This document shows, in pieces, positions 1-7,259 of a DNA stretch of 64,000 nt. The position numbers and the translations under genes are program-made. The stretch lies in NCBI GenBank assembly GCA_016709675.1, contig JADJMH010000004.1, positions 1-64,000 on the forward strand. Direction: 5' to 3'. The notes beneath the pieces are model-generated. The model was not told where the DNA came from. It saw nothing but the letters and a program-made list of their open reading frames with translations, and made no database searches. The stretch is from Candidatus Accumulibacter proximus (lineage in GTDB: Bacteria > Pseudomonadota > Gammaproteobacteria > Burkholderiales > Rhodocyclaceae). Position 1 is the first letter of the stretch; each line of letters opens with the position of its first letter.

Positions 1-604
1 TTGGCACCTTCATCCTCGTGTCGACGAATGGTGGCATGACCATGCTGACTGGCAACAATCCATCTGTGGTGGGGGACTATGGAAGAAACTTTTCCGAGGA
101 CGATCCGCTGGTCAAGGCAGCGCGCTTTTCGGTCGCCGATCAGGTCGCAGCGGACCGGCGCGCGCGCGAGCTGGCATGGGCCTGGATCAGGGAAAATCCG
201 GCCCAGTTCCTGAGTCTCGTCCCCAAGAAGGCGTTTCGACTCTGGGCACCCGACGGTGAAGGAGAATGGGAATACCAGCGCGGGACGCCATCCTACGAGC
301 AGAATGTCTGGGCTTTTCGAACGGCCCGAATTGCGAACCAGTGCTTCTACCTGGCCATCCTTGTCCTGTCCGCTTGGGCATTTGTTCGCCTAGTGAAGCG
401 CCGTGCTCCACCGGAGGTGTTCCTCGATTCGTGCTGGCTGCGCTCACAACAGCCCTATGTATCGTCTTTTCTGGACAGTCGAGGTACCACTTCCCGGTAA
501 TGCCGTTCCTGATCTGCTACGCAGCCTGGATCATCAATGCCCAGTGGTGTAGACACGGGGGCGCGGAAGAGCGGCAGGTCGTGGCGCCGGAAATCGGCCG
601 ATGA
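1..604 (+). pseudogene. C-terminal part of a membrane glycosyltransferase (GT39/PMT-like), frameshifted and cut by the window edge
   Basis: The frame open from base 3 contains STNGGMTMLTGNNP, which matches the lumenal motif STNGG.NL.IGNNP of bacterial GT39/PMT-like sugar transferases that use polyprenyl-phosphate sugars. It then runs through helix-rich sequence to about base 410. Family-like sequence continues in the next frame from about 412 to 604 with SGQSRYHFPVMPFL, the usual last-helix signature. The first frame instead ends at 500 in unrelated residues. A net shift of -1 (or +2) near 395-420 therefore breaks the gene, unless the base call is wrong. The 5' end lies outside the window. 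The gtrA/gtrB-like genes downstream fit a cell-surface glycosylation locus. The family call is fairly secure; the exact substrate is unknown. Confidence 0.7.
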
Positions 605-949
605 GACTGCCCGCGTGCCAACCCCAACCTGAAATCTGGCCTTGTGGTCACGGTGAGGTCCTGCACCACAAGCGCCGTTACATGCAGACGCGACGGAAAC
701 CGATGATTGCCGGGACATGCCTGCAGGTGCTGCAGATCTGCCCTTTCAATGCGCTCCTCTTCGCTCCCGCGGTTCTCGGGCGGGCACTCGACCACATCAG
801 GCCTGGTCAGTCATCGCCTGGTACTGAACTACCACTTCCCCTCGCTAATAGCATCCAGACCCGCATCTTCTCTCTGGAGGCGAACCGACTACCGCGCTGT
901 GATCTGTCGTTTGGTGTTCGGTTGCTGCCCGTACCGCGACATTCTTGAC
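605..949. other. Gene-poor spacer between the broken glycosyltransferase and gtrA
   Basis: A frame on the plus strand is open here and runs into the GtrA gene from base 707, but its translation is Cys/Arg/Ser-rich and has no family features. I see no convincing gene, repeat or RNA. It may be decayed sequence following the broken glycosyltransferase. Confidence 0.4.
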
Positions 950-1381
950 ATGGGAATTCCTCGCACCGCTGCGCGATTCGCAATATCAGGCGTGATTGCC
1001 ACACTGGTTCACGTGCTGGTGGCGGCCGGAAGTATCCAGCTCTGGTCGTTCGAACAGTCGACGGCGAATGCACTCGCCTTCTGTGTGGCAACGCCGTTCT
1101 CCTATTTCCTGAATACCCGCTGGAGCTTCGCATCGCGCGTTAGCAGAACAACGGCGGCAAGATTCCTCGTCGTTGCCATCATGGGTGCCTTTTGGTCCTA
1201 TGCAGTGGGTGCCGTTTTCGAGTACTGCCGGTGGCATTACCTTTTGGGGATTGGTGTCATCGTGCTGACGTTACCACCAATCACCTTCTCCGGCCACCTG
1301 CTTTGGACGTATAGGCAAGCGCCCAAACCATTGCCGCAGGGCGCCGCGGGGACAAGCGGCATGCGCGAAAAACCGTCATGA
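950..1381 (+). CDS. GtrA-like membrane protein (polyprenyl-linked sugar flippase family)
   Basis: The 143-residue product starts MGIPRTAARFAISG and has four hydrophobic segments. It shows the GtrA pattern: an N-terminal RF..SG..AT..H, then ANALAFCVATPFSYFLNTRWSF in the middle, and a final helix ending in a W.Y segment (LLWTYRQ). GtrA proteins are small four-helix membrane proteins thought to move polyprenyl-phosphate-linked sugars across the inner membrane. The ATG at 950 was chosen because the open frame upstream (from 707) has no family character and the usual length is 120-150 residues. It lies 139 bases before the GtrB-like gene, its usual partner. The family is clear; the sugar is unknown. 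Confidence 0.85.
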   Translation: MGIPRTAARFAISGVIATLVHVLVAAGSIQLWSFEQSTANALAFCVATPFSYFLNTRWSFASRVSRTTAARFLVVAIMGAFWSYAVGAVFEYCRWHYLLGIGVIVLTLPPITFSGHLLWTYRQAPKPLPQGAAGTSGMREKPS

Positions 1382-1520
1382 ATCCCTCCGGCCGTTCAGG
1401 CGGCAGCCGTTGGCCCCAACGGCGCGCTTGGAGGGTGATGGCCCTGCCACCAGCTTGGAGCGACCGTATCGAGCTGTCCCACCCACACTCGCCCCTTTTG
1501 AATATCGTCAGGTACTGTCA

Positions 1521-2567
1521 ATGAATATAGCACTCCAGTCCACGGATTCCCGCCAACTCGTCCCCGAAAATCCCCGGCTTAACCCCAGACCGGTTAACGC
1601 ACTGCCCACCATCTCGGTGGTGGCGCCGGCGTACAACGAGGAGGAGGTGACCGCCGAGTTTCACCGAAGAGTCACTGACGTCCTGACGAAAATCGGCGCT
1701 CCCTATGAAATTGTCCTGGTCAATGACGGAAGCAAGGACAACACACTGGCCGTGATGCATACGATACAGTCTCTTGACGCAAACGTGACCGTGGTCGACC
1801 TGTCACGCAACTTCGGCAAGGAGATTGCGCTCACGGCCGGACTCGAACATACGGCCGGCGAAGTGGTCGTGGTCCTCGACGCAGACCTCCAGGACCCGCC
1901 GGAACTGATATCGCAGATGCTGGCCGGCTGGCGAGAGGGCTATGACGTCGTCTACGGAGTGCGCAGTCAACGCGACGGTGAGACATGGTTCAAGAAGATC
2001 ACTGCCCGGTATTTCTATCGTCTGATACAACATGTGAGCCGAGTGGATATCCCACGCGACACCGGTGATTTTCGTCTGTTGTCGCGGCGAGCCGTTCTGG
2101 ATCTCCTGCGCTTGCGGGAGGAGCACCGATTCATGAAAGGACTATTTGCCTGGATCGGTTTCCCAAGCAAGCCCATTTACTATCAAAGGGATCCGCGTGC
2201 CGCGGGCGAAACAAAATGGAATTACTGGAAGCTGTGGAATCTCGCATTGGAGGGCATAACGTCCTTCACTATTGGACCACTGAAGATTGCCACCTACCTC
2301 GGACTGGTCGTCGCGCTGCTATCCCTCCTCTATGCAGCATTCGTCGTCTGGAAAACCCTGGCCTATGGCGACCCGGTCAGGGGCTATCCCTCGCTGATGG
2401 TCGTGGTACTGTTCCTTGGCGGTGTCCAGCTTGTTTCGGTCGGGGTCCTCGGAGAATACATCGGGCGAATCTTCAACGAGGTCAAGCAACGCCCCTTGTA
2501 CCTGATCAATCGCGTCCTTTCCTCGCGCCTCCGCGCAGGTATGGGCCACGGCAGTGAGTCGCCATGA
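1521..2567 (+). CDS. GtrB/DPM1-like family 2 glycosyltransferase with C-terminal membrane helices
   Basis: The 348-residue product has an N-terminal GT-A domain with ISVVAPAYNEEE, NDGSKDNT and the metal-binding DADLQDPPE motif. Two C-terminal transmembrane segments follow, around residues 250-330, and the signature LGEYIGRIFNEVKQRP is present. This is the architecture of bactoprenol glucosyl/glycosyl transferases (GtrB, YfdH, ArnC-like), which charge undecaprenyl phosphate with a sugar from a nucleotide sugar. The start at 1521 follows an AGG at 8-10 bases; an in-frame start at 1410 would add 37 residues with no family match. It pairs with the GtrA-like gene upstream. The gene is intact, although mobile-element debris begins 25 bases after its stop. 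Confidence 0.9.
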   Translation: MNIALQSTDSRQLVPENPRLNPRPVNALPTISVVAPAYNEEEVTAEFHRRVTDVLTKIGAPYEIVLVNDGSKDNTLAVMHTIQSLDANVTVVDLSRNFGKEIALTAGLEHTAGEVVVVLDADLQDPPELISQMLAGWREGYDVVYGVRSQRDGETWFKKITARYFYRLIQHVSRVDIPRDTGDFRLLSRRAVLDLLRLREEHRFMKGLFAWIGFPSKPIYYQRDPRAAGETKWNYWKLWNLALEGITSFTIGPLKIATYLGLVVALLSLLYAAFVVWKTLAYGDPVRGYPSLMVVVLFLGGVQLVSVGVLGEYIGRIFNEVKQRPLYLINRVLSSRLRAGMGHGSESP

Positions 2568-2591
2568 TTACGAATGCTGTTGTGAGCGGTG

Positions 2592-2778
2592 AAGATGATC
2601 AACCAGATTGGCCTGGAGCATGGGGTTCATCTGATCCAGGTTAAGCAATGGAAGAAGATACCTCCCGGAACAGGCCAAGACCCTGTTTGAAGACAAACGT
2701 GCGCCCAAACCGGGGGCGGACGCGGGGCAACCGGTCACGGGGACTTCCAGCAAAAAGGCAGAGGGACCCAGCGAGTGA
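2592..2778 (+). pseudogene. Remnant of an IS3-type transposase OrfA
   Basis: Translation from 2592 gives MINQIGLEHGVHLIQVKQWKK after a lysine. This resembles the end of the helix-turn-helix part of IS3-family OrfA proteins (HGVHP.QV..WKK). After a +1 shift near 2658 it continues EQAKTLFEDKRAPKPG and ends at a TGA at 2776, again like OrfA tails (EQA..LFE.KRGPKP). The N-terminus, the rest of the element and OrfB are absent. This is degraded transposon debris immediately left of the IS21-type element. Family assignment is from memory of the motif. Confidence 0.5.
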
Positions 2779-2867
2779 ACCCCGGCGGGCTTTGGCCTGG
2801 TGTGCGTCTGCGTGCCGGGCACTATCTGGCGTTTGTCAACCCCCACGGGGACTCAGAGGGGGCCCCG

Positions 2868-2915
2868 TTGGCCGGTCAAATTCCCCCACCTTTGGTCACT
2901 TCAAAATCCCCCACC
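2868..2915. repeat. Left terminal repeats of the IS21-type element
   Basis: Two related units lie in tandem: 2868-2890 (TTGGCCGGTCAAATTCCCCC then ACC) and 2892-2915 (TTGGTCACTTCAAAATCCCC then CACC). The inner unit matches the right-end outer unit over 23 bases. These are probable IstA binding sites. Confidence 0.75.
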
Positions 2916-3019
2916 CTGAAGGTCGCGTGACGGAGCGATAAGGCCCCGTTTTTGGCGCTTTCGGGGCACCCCGCGGCAGGACGTAATCTTCCCCCTTCGA
3001 TTTTTGAAGGGAGTCTGGA

Positions 3020-4601
3020 GTGAACGTCTTGAAGCCACATCTGCAAACCACGGTCTTCACCCTGCTGGCCGCCGGGAAGAGCCAGCACGAAATTGCCCGC
3101 ATCACCCAAATCGATCGCAAGACGATCCGCGGCCTGGCGCGGCGTTTTGCGAGCGAAGAGGCAAATTCCCCCGGGGTGGCCACCGGCCCTCCCGGTCAAA
3201 TTCCCCCACCCCGACCACCGGCGCCGACCCGGCCATCGACTTCCGCCTGCGAGTCGCATCGCGCCTTCATCGAGGCGCAGTTACAGCTTCGCCGCAACTT
3301 CACGGCGATCTACCAGGAGCTCGTCGATCAGTTCGGGTTTACGGCCAGCTATAACAGCGTCAAGCGCTTTGCCGGTACGCTGGTCGCCCACGAGCCGGCC
3401 CAGTTTGACCGACTGGAATTCGCCCCCGGCGAAGAGGCGCAGGTCGACTATGGTGAAGGGGCGCTGACGCTTCACCCCGGTACCGAGCGCTATCGCCGGC
3501 CGCGTCTGTTTGTCATGACCCTGCGCTATTCCCGGCGTAGCTTTCGGCGGGTGGTCTGGAAGTCCAGCCAGGGAGCCTGGGCCAGACTGCACGAGCAGGC
3601 CTGGCGGTATTTCGGCGGCAGCAGCCAGTACGTGGTACTCGACAACCTGAAGGAAGGGGTCATCAAACCCGACCTGTACGAGCCGCAGCTCAACCCGGTC
3701 TACGCGGCCGTGCTCGCGCATTACGGCGTCGTGGCCGACCCCGCGCGGGTCCGGGATCCGAATCGCAAAGGCAGCGTCGAGAACGCCATTCAGCATACCC
3801 AGAACACGGCGCTCAAGGGCCGACGCTTCCGCCTCGATCGAGGAGCAGAACACCTTCCTCGAACAGTGGGAGATGCGCTGGGCAGCGCAACGCATTCACG
3901 GCAGCGCCAAGCGCCAGGTCGAGGCGATGTTCCAGGAGGAACGTCCGCTGCTCAAGCCCTTGCCGTTGCAGGGCTTCGCGTATTTCACCGAGTCGCTACG
4001 CACGGTCTGCGACGACAGCTGTGTACGCGTCGAGCACAGCAGCTATGCTGCCCGGCCGGCGCCTATCGGCAGCCGTGTGCTGGTCCGCCTGTTCGAGCAG
4101 CACCTCGAGATCCGCGACTTCCAGTCGCAGGCCTTGCTGCGCACCCACCCCCGGGCGACGCAACCGGGCAGCGTGATCTTGCCCGACGAGGAGCGCCCTT
4201 TCAATCCATCGCGGGAAACGCGTCGCATCTTGACCCAGGCCAAGGCCATCGGCCCGGCCACCGAGCAGTTGTGCCAGTGCCTCTTTGAGCAAGAGGGGCG
4301 CGTCGGTCAGCGGCGTCTGTGGGGCATCGTCAGTCTGGCCAAGCGCTATCCCCGCACACTGATCGACCGTGCCTGCGCGATGGCCCTGCACGACGGCGTG
4401 CACAGCTATCCACAGATCAAAGCGCTCACCGAGCGCCTGCTCAACGAGGCGCTGGCCGATATCGATACACCGGTGCAGGGGGAGCTGGCGTTGACCCAGG
4501 ACGACCGTTTGATTCGCGCCGCCGCGGACTACGGCGACCTGTTCTCCCTGGGCGCTCAAAAGAGCGCCGCTTTGTCACTTCCCCTGGAGGATGCCAAATG
4601 A
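3020..4601 (+). pseudogene. istA: IS21-family transposase IstA, frameshifted
   Basis: IstA is the DDE transposase of IS21 elements. The first frame shows an N-terminal helix-turn-helix (about residues 17-43) and the catalytic carboxylates D143 (QVDYGE), D208 (VVLDNLK) and E254 (RKGSVENA). At base 3830 a single extra C moves the family sequence into the next frame, where ASIEEQNTFLEQWE and the C-terminal DNA-binding part continue to the TGA at 4599-4601. Corrected, the product would be about 526 residues, normal for IstA. Uncorrected, the first frame runs through unrelated sequence to 4288. The local sequence (TTC-C-GCC) is not a recognised recoding site, so a mutation or base-call error is likelier than programmed frameshifting. 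The first stop overlaps the istB start. Confidence 0.85.
3192..3210 (+). repeat. Internal copy of the IS left-end repeat inside istA
   Basis: The 19 bases CCGGTCAAATTCCCCCACC are identical to 2872-2890 in the left terminal repeat. A weaker copy (GGCAAATTCCCCC) lies just upstream at about 3161. They encode the proline-rich linker after the IstA helix-turn-helix. Confidence 0.7.
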
Positions 4602-5368
4602 GCATGACCCTGAACGAGATCGAACGCGCGCTGCGCGACCTGCGCCTGTCCGGCATTCGCGCCACCCTGGAAACCCGCGTGCTGCAAGCGCAGGCGAATC
4701 AGGCGCCTTTCCTGGAAACCTTCTCGATGATTCTGCAGGATGAACTGGACCGGCGCCGTTCGCGTTTGCTGGATCGCCGTTACCAGCAGTCGGGTCTGGA
4801 CGAGCGTGCGACCTTGACGGATTTCGACTGGCGCTTCAATCCGAAGCTGCCGCGCCAGGCGTGCTTCGAGCTGCATACGCTGAAATTCGTCGCCGAAGGC
4901 CAGAACGCGCTGATCATCGGCAAGCCGGGCACCGGCAAAAGCCGGATCGCCAAGGCGGTTGCTTACCAGGCGACCCTGCAGGGCCTGGATGTGCGGGTGC
5001 TCGAGGCCGACAGTGTTTTTGCCAGCTACGCGCTGTGCAGTGGCGCCGATCAGCAGCGGCAACTGCGTCCCTGGCTCGACGCCGACCTGCTGGTCCTGGA
5101 CGATCTCTTCCTGGCCCGGCGCATCAGCGACAGTGCGGGCGAGTTGCTGCAAACGTTGGTTCATCAGCGTTACAAGGCGCGCCGCAGCCTGGTGGTGACC
5201 TCCAACCGGGTGGTCCAGGACTGGGGCAAATACCTGGGCGACAATACGATGGCCAGCACGATTCTCGACCGGCTGATGCATCGCTCGCATCTGCTCGAGT
5301 TCGAAGGCCGCAGCTATCGTCTCAAGGAGGCGGCGACGCGCTTCGCACAGCAGTCCTCAGACAGCTGA
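4598..5368 (+). CDS. istB: IS21-family helper ATPase IstB
   Basis: This 256-residue AAA+ ATPase acts with IstA as the target-selection helper. The Walker A motif is GKPGTGKS at residues 108-115 and Walker B is LLVLDD at 164-169. An N-terminal helical region (MTLNEIERALRDLRLSG) typical of IstB precedes them. The ATG at 4598 forms an ATGA overlap with the istA stop, the usual coupled arrangement. Length is normal for the family (about 250 residues) and the frame is intact. With istA broken, the element may depend on another copy's transposase. Confidence 0.93.
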   Translation: MSMTLNEIERALRDLRLSGIRATLETRVLQAQANQAPFLETFSMILQDELDRRRSRLLDRRYQQSGLDERATLTDFDWRFNPKLPRQACFELHTLKFVAEGQNALIIGKPGTGKSRIAKAVAYQATLQGLDVRVLEADSVFASYALCSGADQQRQLRPWLDADLLVLDDLFLARRISDSAGELLQTLVHQRYKARRSLVVTSNRVVQDWGKYLGDNTMASTILDRLMHRSHLLEFEGRSYRLKEAATRFAQQSSDS

Positions 5369-5431
5369 TGCGCCGCTTCGACCCCACGGCCAGCGCTTGC
5401 TTTGGCAACCTCTGGCGCTCATTCGCCACTC

Positions 5432-5606
5432 TTTGGGGCGCTGCCCCAAACCCCGCGTTCGCCACGTGGCAGCCGCCGGGGATGATCAAACCATCCCCGG
5501 CAGCAGCCAGGAGCGTTGGGTCGCTACGCGCTGTCAAGCGGCTTTCGCGGCATAAACGGGCGGCAAACAACGCCGCCCATTTATTCCACGATCCCCTTGA
5601 CAGCGC
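5432..5606. other. Hairpin-rich spacer inside the IS element
   Basis: Three perfect hairpins and an enclosing pairing can be read directly. TTTGGGGC/GCCCCAAA lies at 5432-5450 with a 3-base loop. GCCGGGGATG/CATCCCCGGC lies at 5475-5501 with a 7-base loop. GGGCGGC/GCCGCCC lies at 5558-5578 with a 7-base loop. An 11-base pair GCGCTGTCAAG (5528-5538) with CTTGACAGCGC (5596-5606) brackets the last hairpin. There is no long T run, so simple intrinsic termination is not obvious. The spacer between istB and the passenger gene (5369-5730) shows no other gene. It may be a structured RNA, an RNA-level insulator, or only terminator-like debris. Confidence 0.5.
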
Positions 5607-5671
5607 TTCGCTCCCTCGGGCCAGGATCAGCACCGCCACAGCAAACTCGTTCCCCTTGAACTCACCCCAGC

Positions 5672-5711
5672 GTGACGCAGTAACGAGCGCACCAGCCCGT
5701 CACTGCGTCAC
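5672..5711. promoter_or_regulatory. Pair of 13-base palindromic sites upstream of the passenger gene
   Basis: GTGACGCAGTAAC (5672-5684) and GTCACTGCGTCAC (5699-5711) are near-palindromic versions of one motif, spaced 27 bases centre to centre. They lie 20-59 bases before the ATG at 5731. Together they also form a perfect 12-base inverted repeat (5670-5681 with 5702-5713). They look like operator half-sites for a DNA-binding protein, plausibly the product of the next gene. Confidence 0.55.
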
Positions 5712-5730
5712 GCAATCTCCGGAGACAAAT

Positions 5731-6000
5731 ATGGCCAAGACCGCCGCTCAAAGACAAGCCGCCTACCGCGCCCGTCGCCCTCTTGCCGGCGAGGACGGCA
5801 ACGGCGAACGCCGTCTCAATCTGTGGGTCAGTACGCGCACCGATTTGGCCATCGAACGATTGGCTCGCCGTTACTGCGTAACGAAACGCGAGATCGTCGA
5901 GCGCTTGGTCATCGCCATGGATGATCGCATCATCGCCACCCTCGATATCGATGCACCCGAGTGGGATCAGTACTTCACCGCCGCTTCCGTTACGCAGTAA
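5731..6000 (+). CDS. Small IS passenger protein, possible ribbon-helix-helix-type DNA binder
   Basis: The 89-residue product starts MAKTAAQRQAAYRARR with a very basic N-terminus. It contains RRLNLWVSTRTDLAIERLAR, a short strand followed by a helix, then a second helix (TKREIVERLVIAMDD). This order resembles small ribbon-helix-helix repressors, but I do not recognise a named family. An RBS-like GGAG lies 7-10 bases before the ATG. The gene is inside the IS ends, so it travels with the element. Two copies of a 13-base palindrome precede it. A third lies inside it (5870-5882) and a fourth spans its stop codon (5989-6001), which suggests autoregulation or a partition-like role. The function is unproven. 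Confidence 0.7.
   Translation: MAKTAAQRQAAYRARRPLAGEDGNGERRLNLWVSTRTDLAIERLARRYCVTKREIVERLVIAMDDRIIATLDIDAPEWDQYFTAASVTQ
5870..5882. promoter_or_regulatory. Third copy of the 13-base palindrome, inside the passenger gene
   Basis: GTTACTGCGTAAC matches the upstream sites in inverted orientation. It encodes part of RYCVTKRE. Confidence 0.5.
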
Positions 6001-6001
6001 C
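5989..6001. promoter_or_regulatory. Fourth copy of the 13-base palindrome, spanning the passenger gene stop
   Basis: GTTACGCAGTAAC includes the TAA stop at 5998-6000. It differs from the 5672 copy at one position. Confidence 0.5.
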
Positions 6002-6083
6002 GGGCTCCTGATTCACCAACAACGGCGGGCAAAAAAACCGGCCCGCCCCGATCGACTGCATTACAATTTCTACGGTCCTGCCT

Positions 6084-6130
6084 GGGGGAGTTTGGGTGAC
6101 CATAAGTGGGGGATTTTGAAGTGACCAACG
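6084..6130. repeat. Right terminal repeats of the IS21-type element
   Basis: The reverse complement begins CGTTGGTCACTTCAAAATCC, followed by CCCAC, and then a diverged second unit (TATGGTCACCCAAACTCCCC). The outer unit is identical to 2892-2914 over 23 bases. Confidence 0.75.
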
Positions 6131-6192
6131 GGGGTCATCTCCGGCAACTATCTGGTACCCGGGGCCTGCTGGCTCAAAATTGAGAGGGGCCT

Positions 6193-6399
6193 ATGTCCCA
6201 ACCTTCGCAAAGCACGCTAGAGAGCGTGTGCACGAACTGCGGCGCGAGCTTTGTCTGTGGCGCCACCGCCGGCCTTTCTTCCTGCTGGTGCATGCAGATG
6301 CCGCCGTTGACCCGCGTGCCCGAGGTTGCTGCCGGCTGCTTCTGTCCGGCCTGCCTTGAGCAGCTCCTCAGCGCTGGGACAACCGCCCCGGCAGCATGA
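6193..6399 (+). CDS. Cysteine-rich CWC-type protein
   Basis: The 68-residue protein matches the cysteine-rich CWC family: CTNCGASFVCG, then SSCWCMQMP, then GCFCPACLEQLL. The paired cysteines suggest binding of one or two zinc ions; the cellular role of the family is not known to me. An AGAGGGG run lies 9-15 bases before the ATG. It is the first chromosomal gene right of the IS element, and its last 32 bases overlap, tail to tail, the end of nudB on the other strand. Confidence 0.8.
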   Translation: MSQPSQSTLESVCTNCGASFVCGATAGLSSCWCMQMPPLTRVPEVAAGCFCPACLEQLLSAGTTAPAA

Positions 6400-6817
6400 G
6401 AATCGCGTCGCGATTGCTCCACGAAAAGCACTTCGCTGCTGCTTCTCGCCATGGCAGCCAGCAGTAGTTCAGATGCTCGCTCGGAACGATCGCAACCGGC
6501 CTTTCTGATGGAACCTGTAACGAGAAGACGTGTTCGGTATTGTGCCGCACTCCTGGCGCGTAACGGTGGCGCCATTCGGCAAGAATCTCGTAGCTGTTGG
6601 TGATTTGCCAATCATGCAGTTCAGCAACCGACGCGGCAATCCCCGTTTCCTCTGCCACCTCGCGGATCGCCGTTTCAGACAGTCGCTCACCGGTTTCCTG
6701 GCTGCCAGTAACCGATTGCCAGTAACCGGGATGCGCGGCACGCTCGAGCAGCAGCACCTGCAGGCCTGGAGTATGAATCAGGACCAGTACCGACACCGGT
6801 CGTTTGTACCGCTTCAT
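6368..6817 (-). CDS. nudB: Dihydroneopterin triphosphate diphosphatase (Nudix)
   Basis: The 149-residue Nudix hydrolase carries the full Nudix box G(x5)E(x7)REVAEETGI starting at GSQETGE. The N-terminus KRPVSVLVLIHT and the segment GYWQSVTGS are typical of NudB, which removes pyrophosphate from dihydroneopterin triphosphate in folate synthesis. The C-terminal NREAI-like segment is seen as SNRDAILML. Its ATG overlaps the barstar stop (ATGA), so it is the last gene of the aspS operon. The aspS-nudB linkage is common in betaproteobacteria, which supports the name over a generic Nudix protein. Confidence 0.88.
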   Translation of the reverse strand: MKRYKRPVSVLVLIHTPGLQVLLLERAAHPGYWQSVTGSQETGERLSETAIREVAEETGIAASVAELHDWQITNSYEILAEWRHRYAPGVRHNTEHVFSLQVPSERPVAIVPSEHLNYCWLPWREAAAKCFSWSNRDAILMLPGRLSQR

Positions 6818-7257
6818 GCCAGTCTCGGGAAAACCGCCAGTCCGTCAGCACAAAAATCATAGAACACCCACATCGCGAAGTCATGCATGCGCCACTCCTC
6901 AATGGCCGTTGCAAACACATCGTTGAGGGTTTTGAAAGCCGCCGGGTTTTCCGCACGCAGGTTCTCGGCCCCAGAGATAAACAGGACATATCCTGCTGCT
7001 TCACGCCACGAGAAATCAGTCAGGCAATCTTTCAGGGCGTCGCAGTTTTCGCCGTACCACTCGGGGAAGTCAAGCGCGTACCCTATCCGGCTTAACGCGC
7101 TGTCAATCCGTTCAGACTCAGCGAAACTGACGTCAAAGCAGGCACAGCCTGCGCTTTCGGCAGCCCGCCTGACTGCCGCCTGGCTACGCTGGGGCAACTG
7201 GTAGATGCCCGCCTGTGGGGCATTCAGCAGCAGCTTCACCAACTCGTTCTGGCGCAT
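6814..7257 (-). CDS. Barstar-family ribonuclease inhibitor
   Basis: The 147-residue cytoplasmic protein contains the barstar core FPEWYGENCDALKDCLTDF, whose acidic helix plugs the active site of barnase-type RNases. Classical barstar is about 90 residues; here some 50 extra N-terminal residues and a Cys-containing strand (GCACFDVSFAESER) precede the core. The gene begins 2 bases after the stop of a secreted guanyl-specific RNase, its likely target, and overlaps the nudB start. It has no signal peptide, as expected for an inhibitor that protects the producer from RNase that fails to leave the cytoplasm. Confidence 0.9.
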   Translation of the reverse strand: MRQNELVKLLLNAPQAGIYQLPQRSQAAVRRAAESAGCACFDVSFAESERIDSALSRIGYALDFPEWYGENCDALKDCLTDFSWREAAGYVLFISGAENLRAENPAAFKTLNDVFATAIEEWRMHDFAMWVFYDFCADGLAVFPRLA

Positions 7258-7259
7258 GA

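Larger units (their letters stand above)
2863..6134. mobile_element. IS21-family insertion sequence carrying a passenger gene
   Basis: The element contains istA and istB in the IS21 order, with the start codon of istB overlapping the stop of istA, and ends in complex terminal repeats. A 23-base sequence TTGGTCACTTCAAAATCCCC plus CAC is present at 2892-2914 and, inverted, at 6106-6128. Each end carries a second, diverged copy (2868-2890 and about 6084-6105 inverted). Both tips share CCCCGTTGG (2863 and 6133 inverted). Multiple terminal repeats are normal for IS21 elements. I could not find a clean target duplication, so the outer limits are good only to several bases. The right-hand 0.75 kb carries a hairpin-rich spacer and a small gene that standard IS21 elements lack. 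Confidence 0.8.

Noticed and set aside
3830..3830. Programmed +1 frameshift in istA
   Set aside because: No slippery stop-containing context such as CTT-TGA is present; IS21 istA is normally one continuous frame, so mutation or error is simpler.
2818..6160. Short similarity between the flanks of the IS element (ACTATCTGG at about 2820 and 6149) as a possible target duplication
   Set aside because: The matches lie some 40 bases outside the left tip and about 15 outside the right tip, so they are not at the junctions; the match is short and probably chance.
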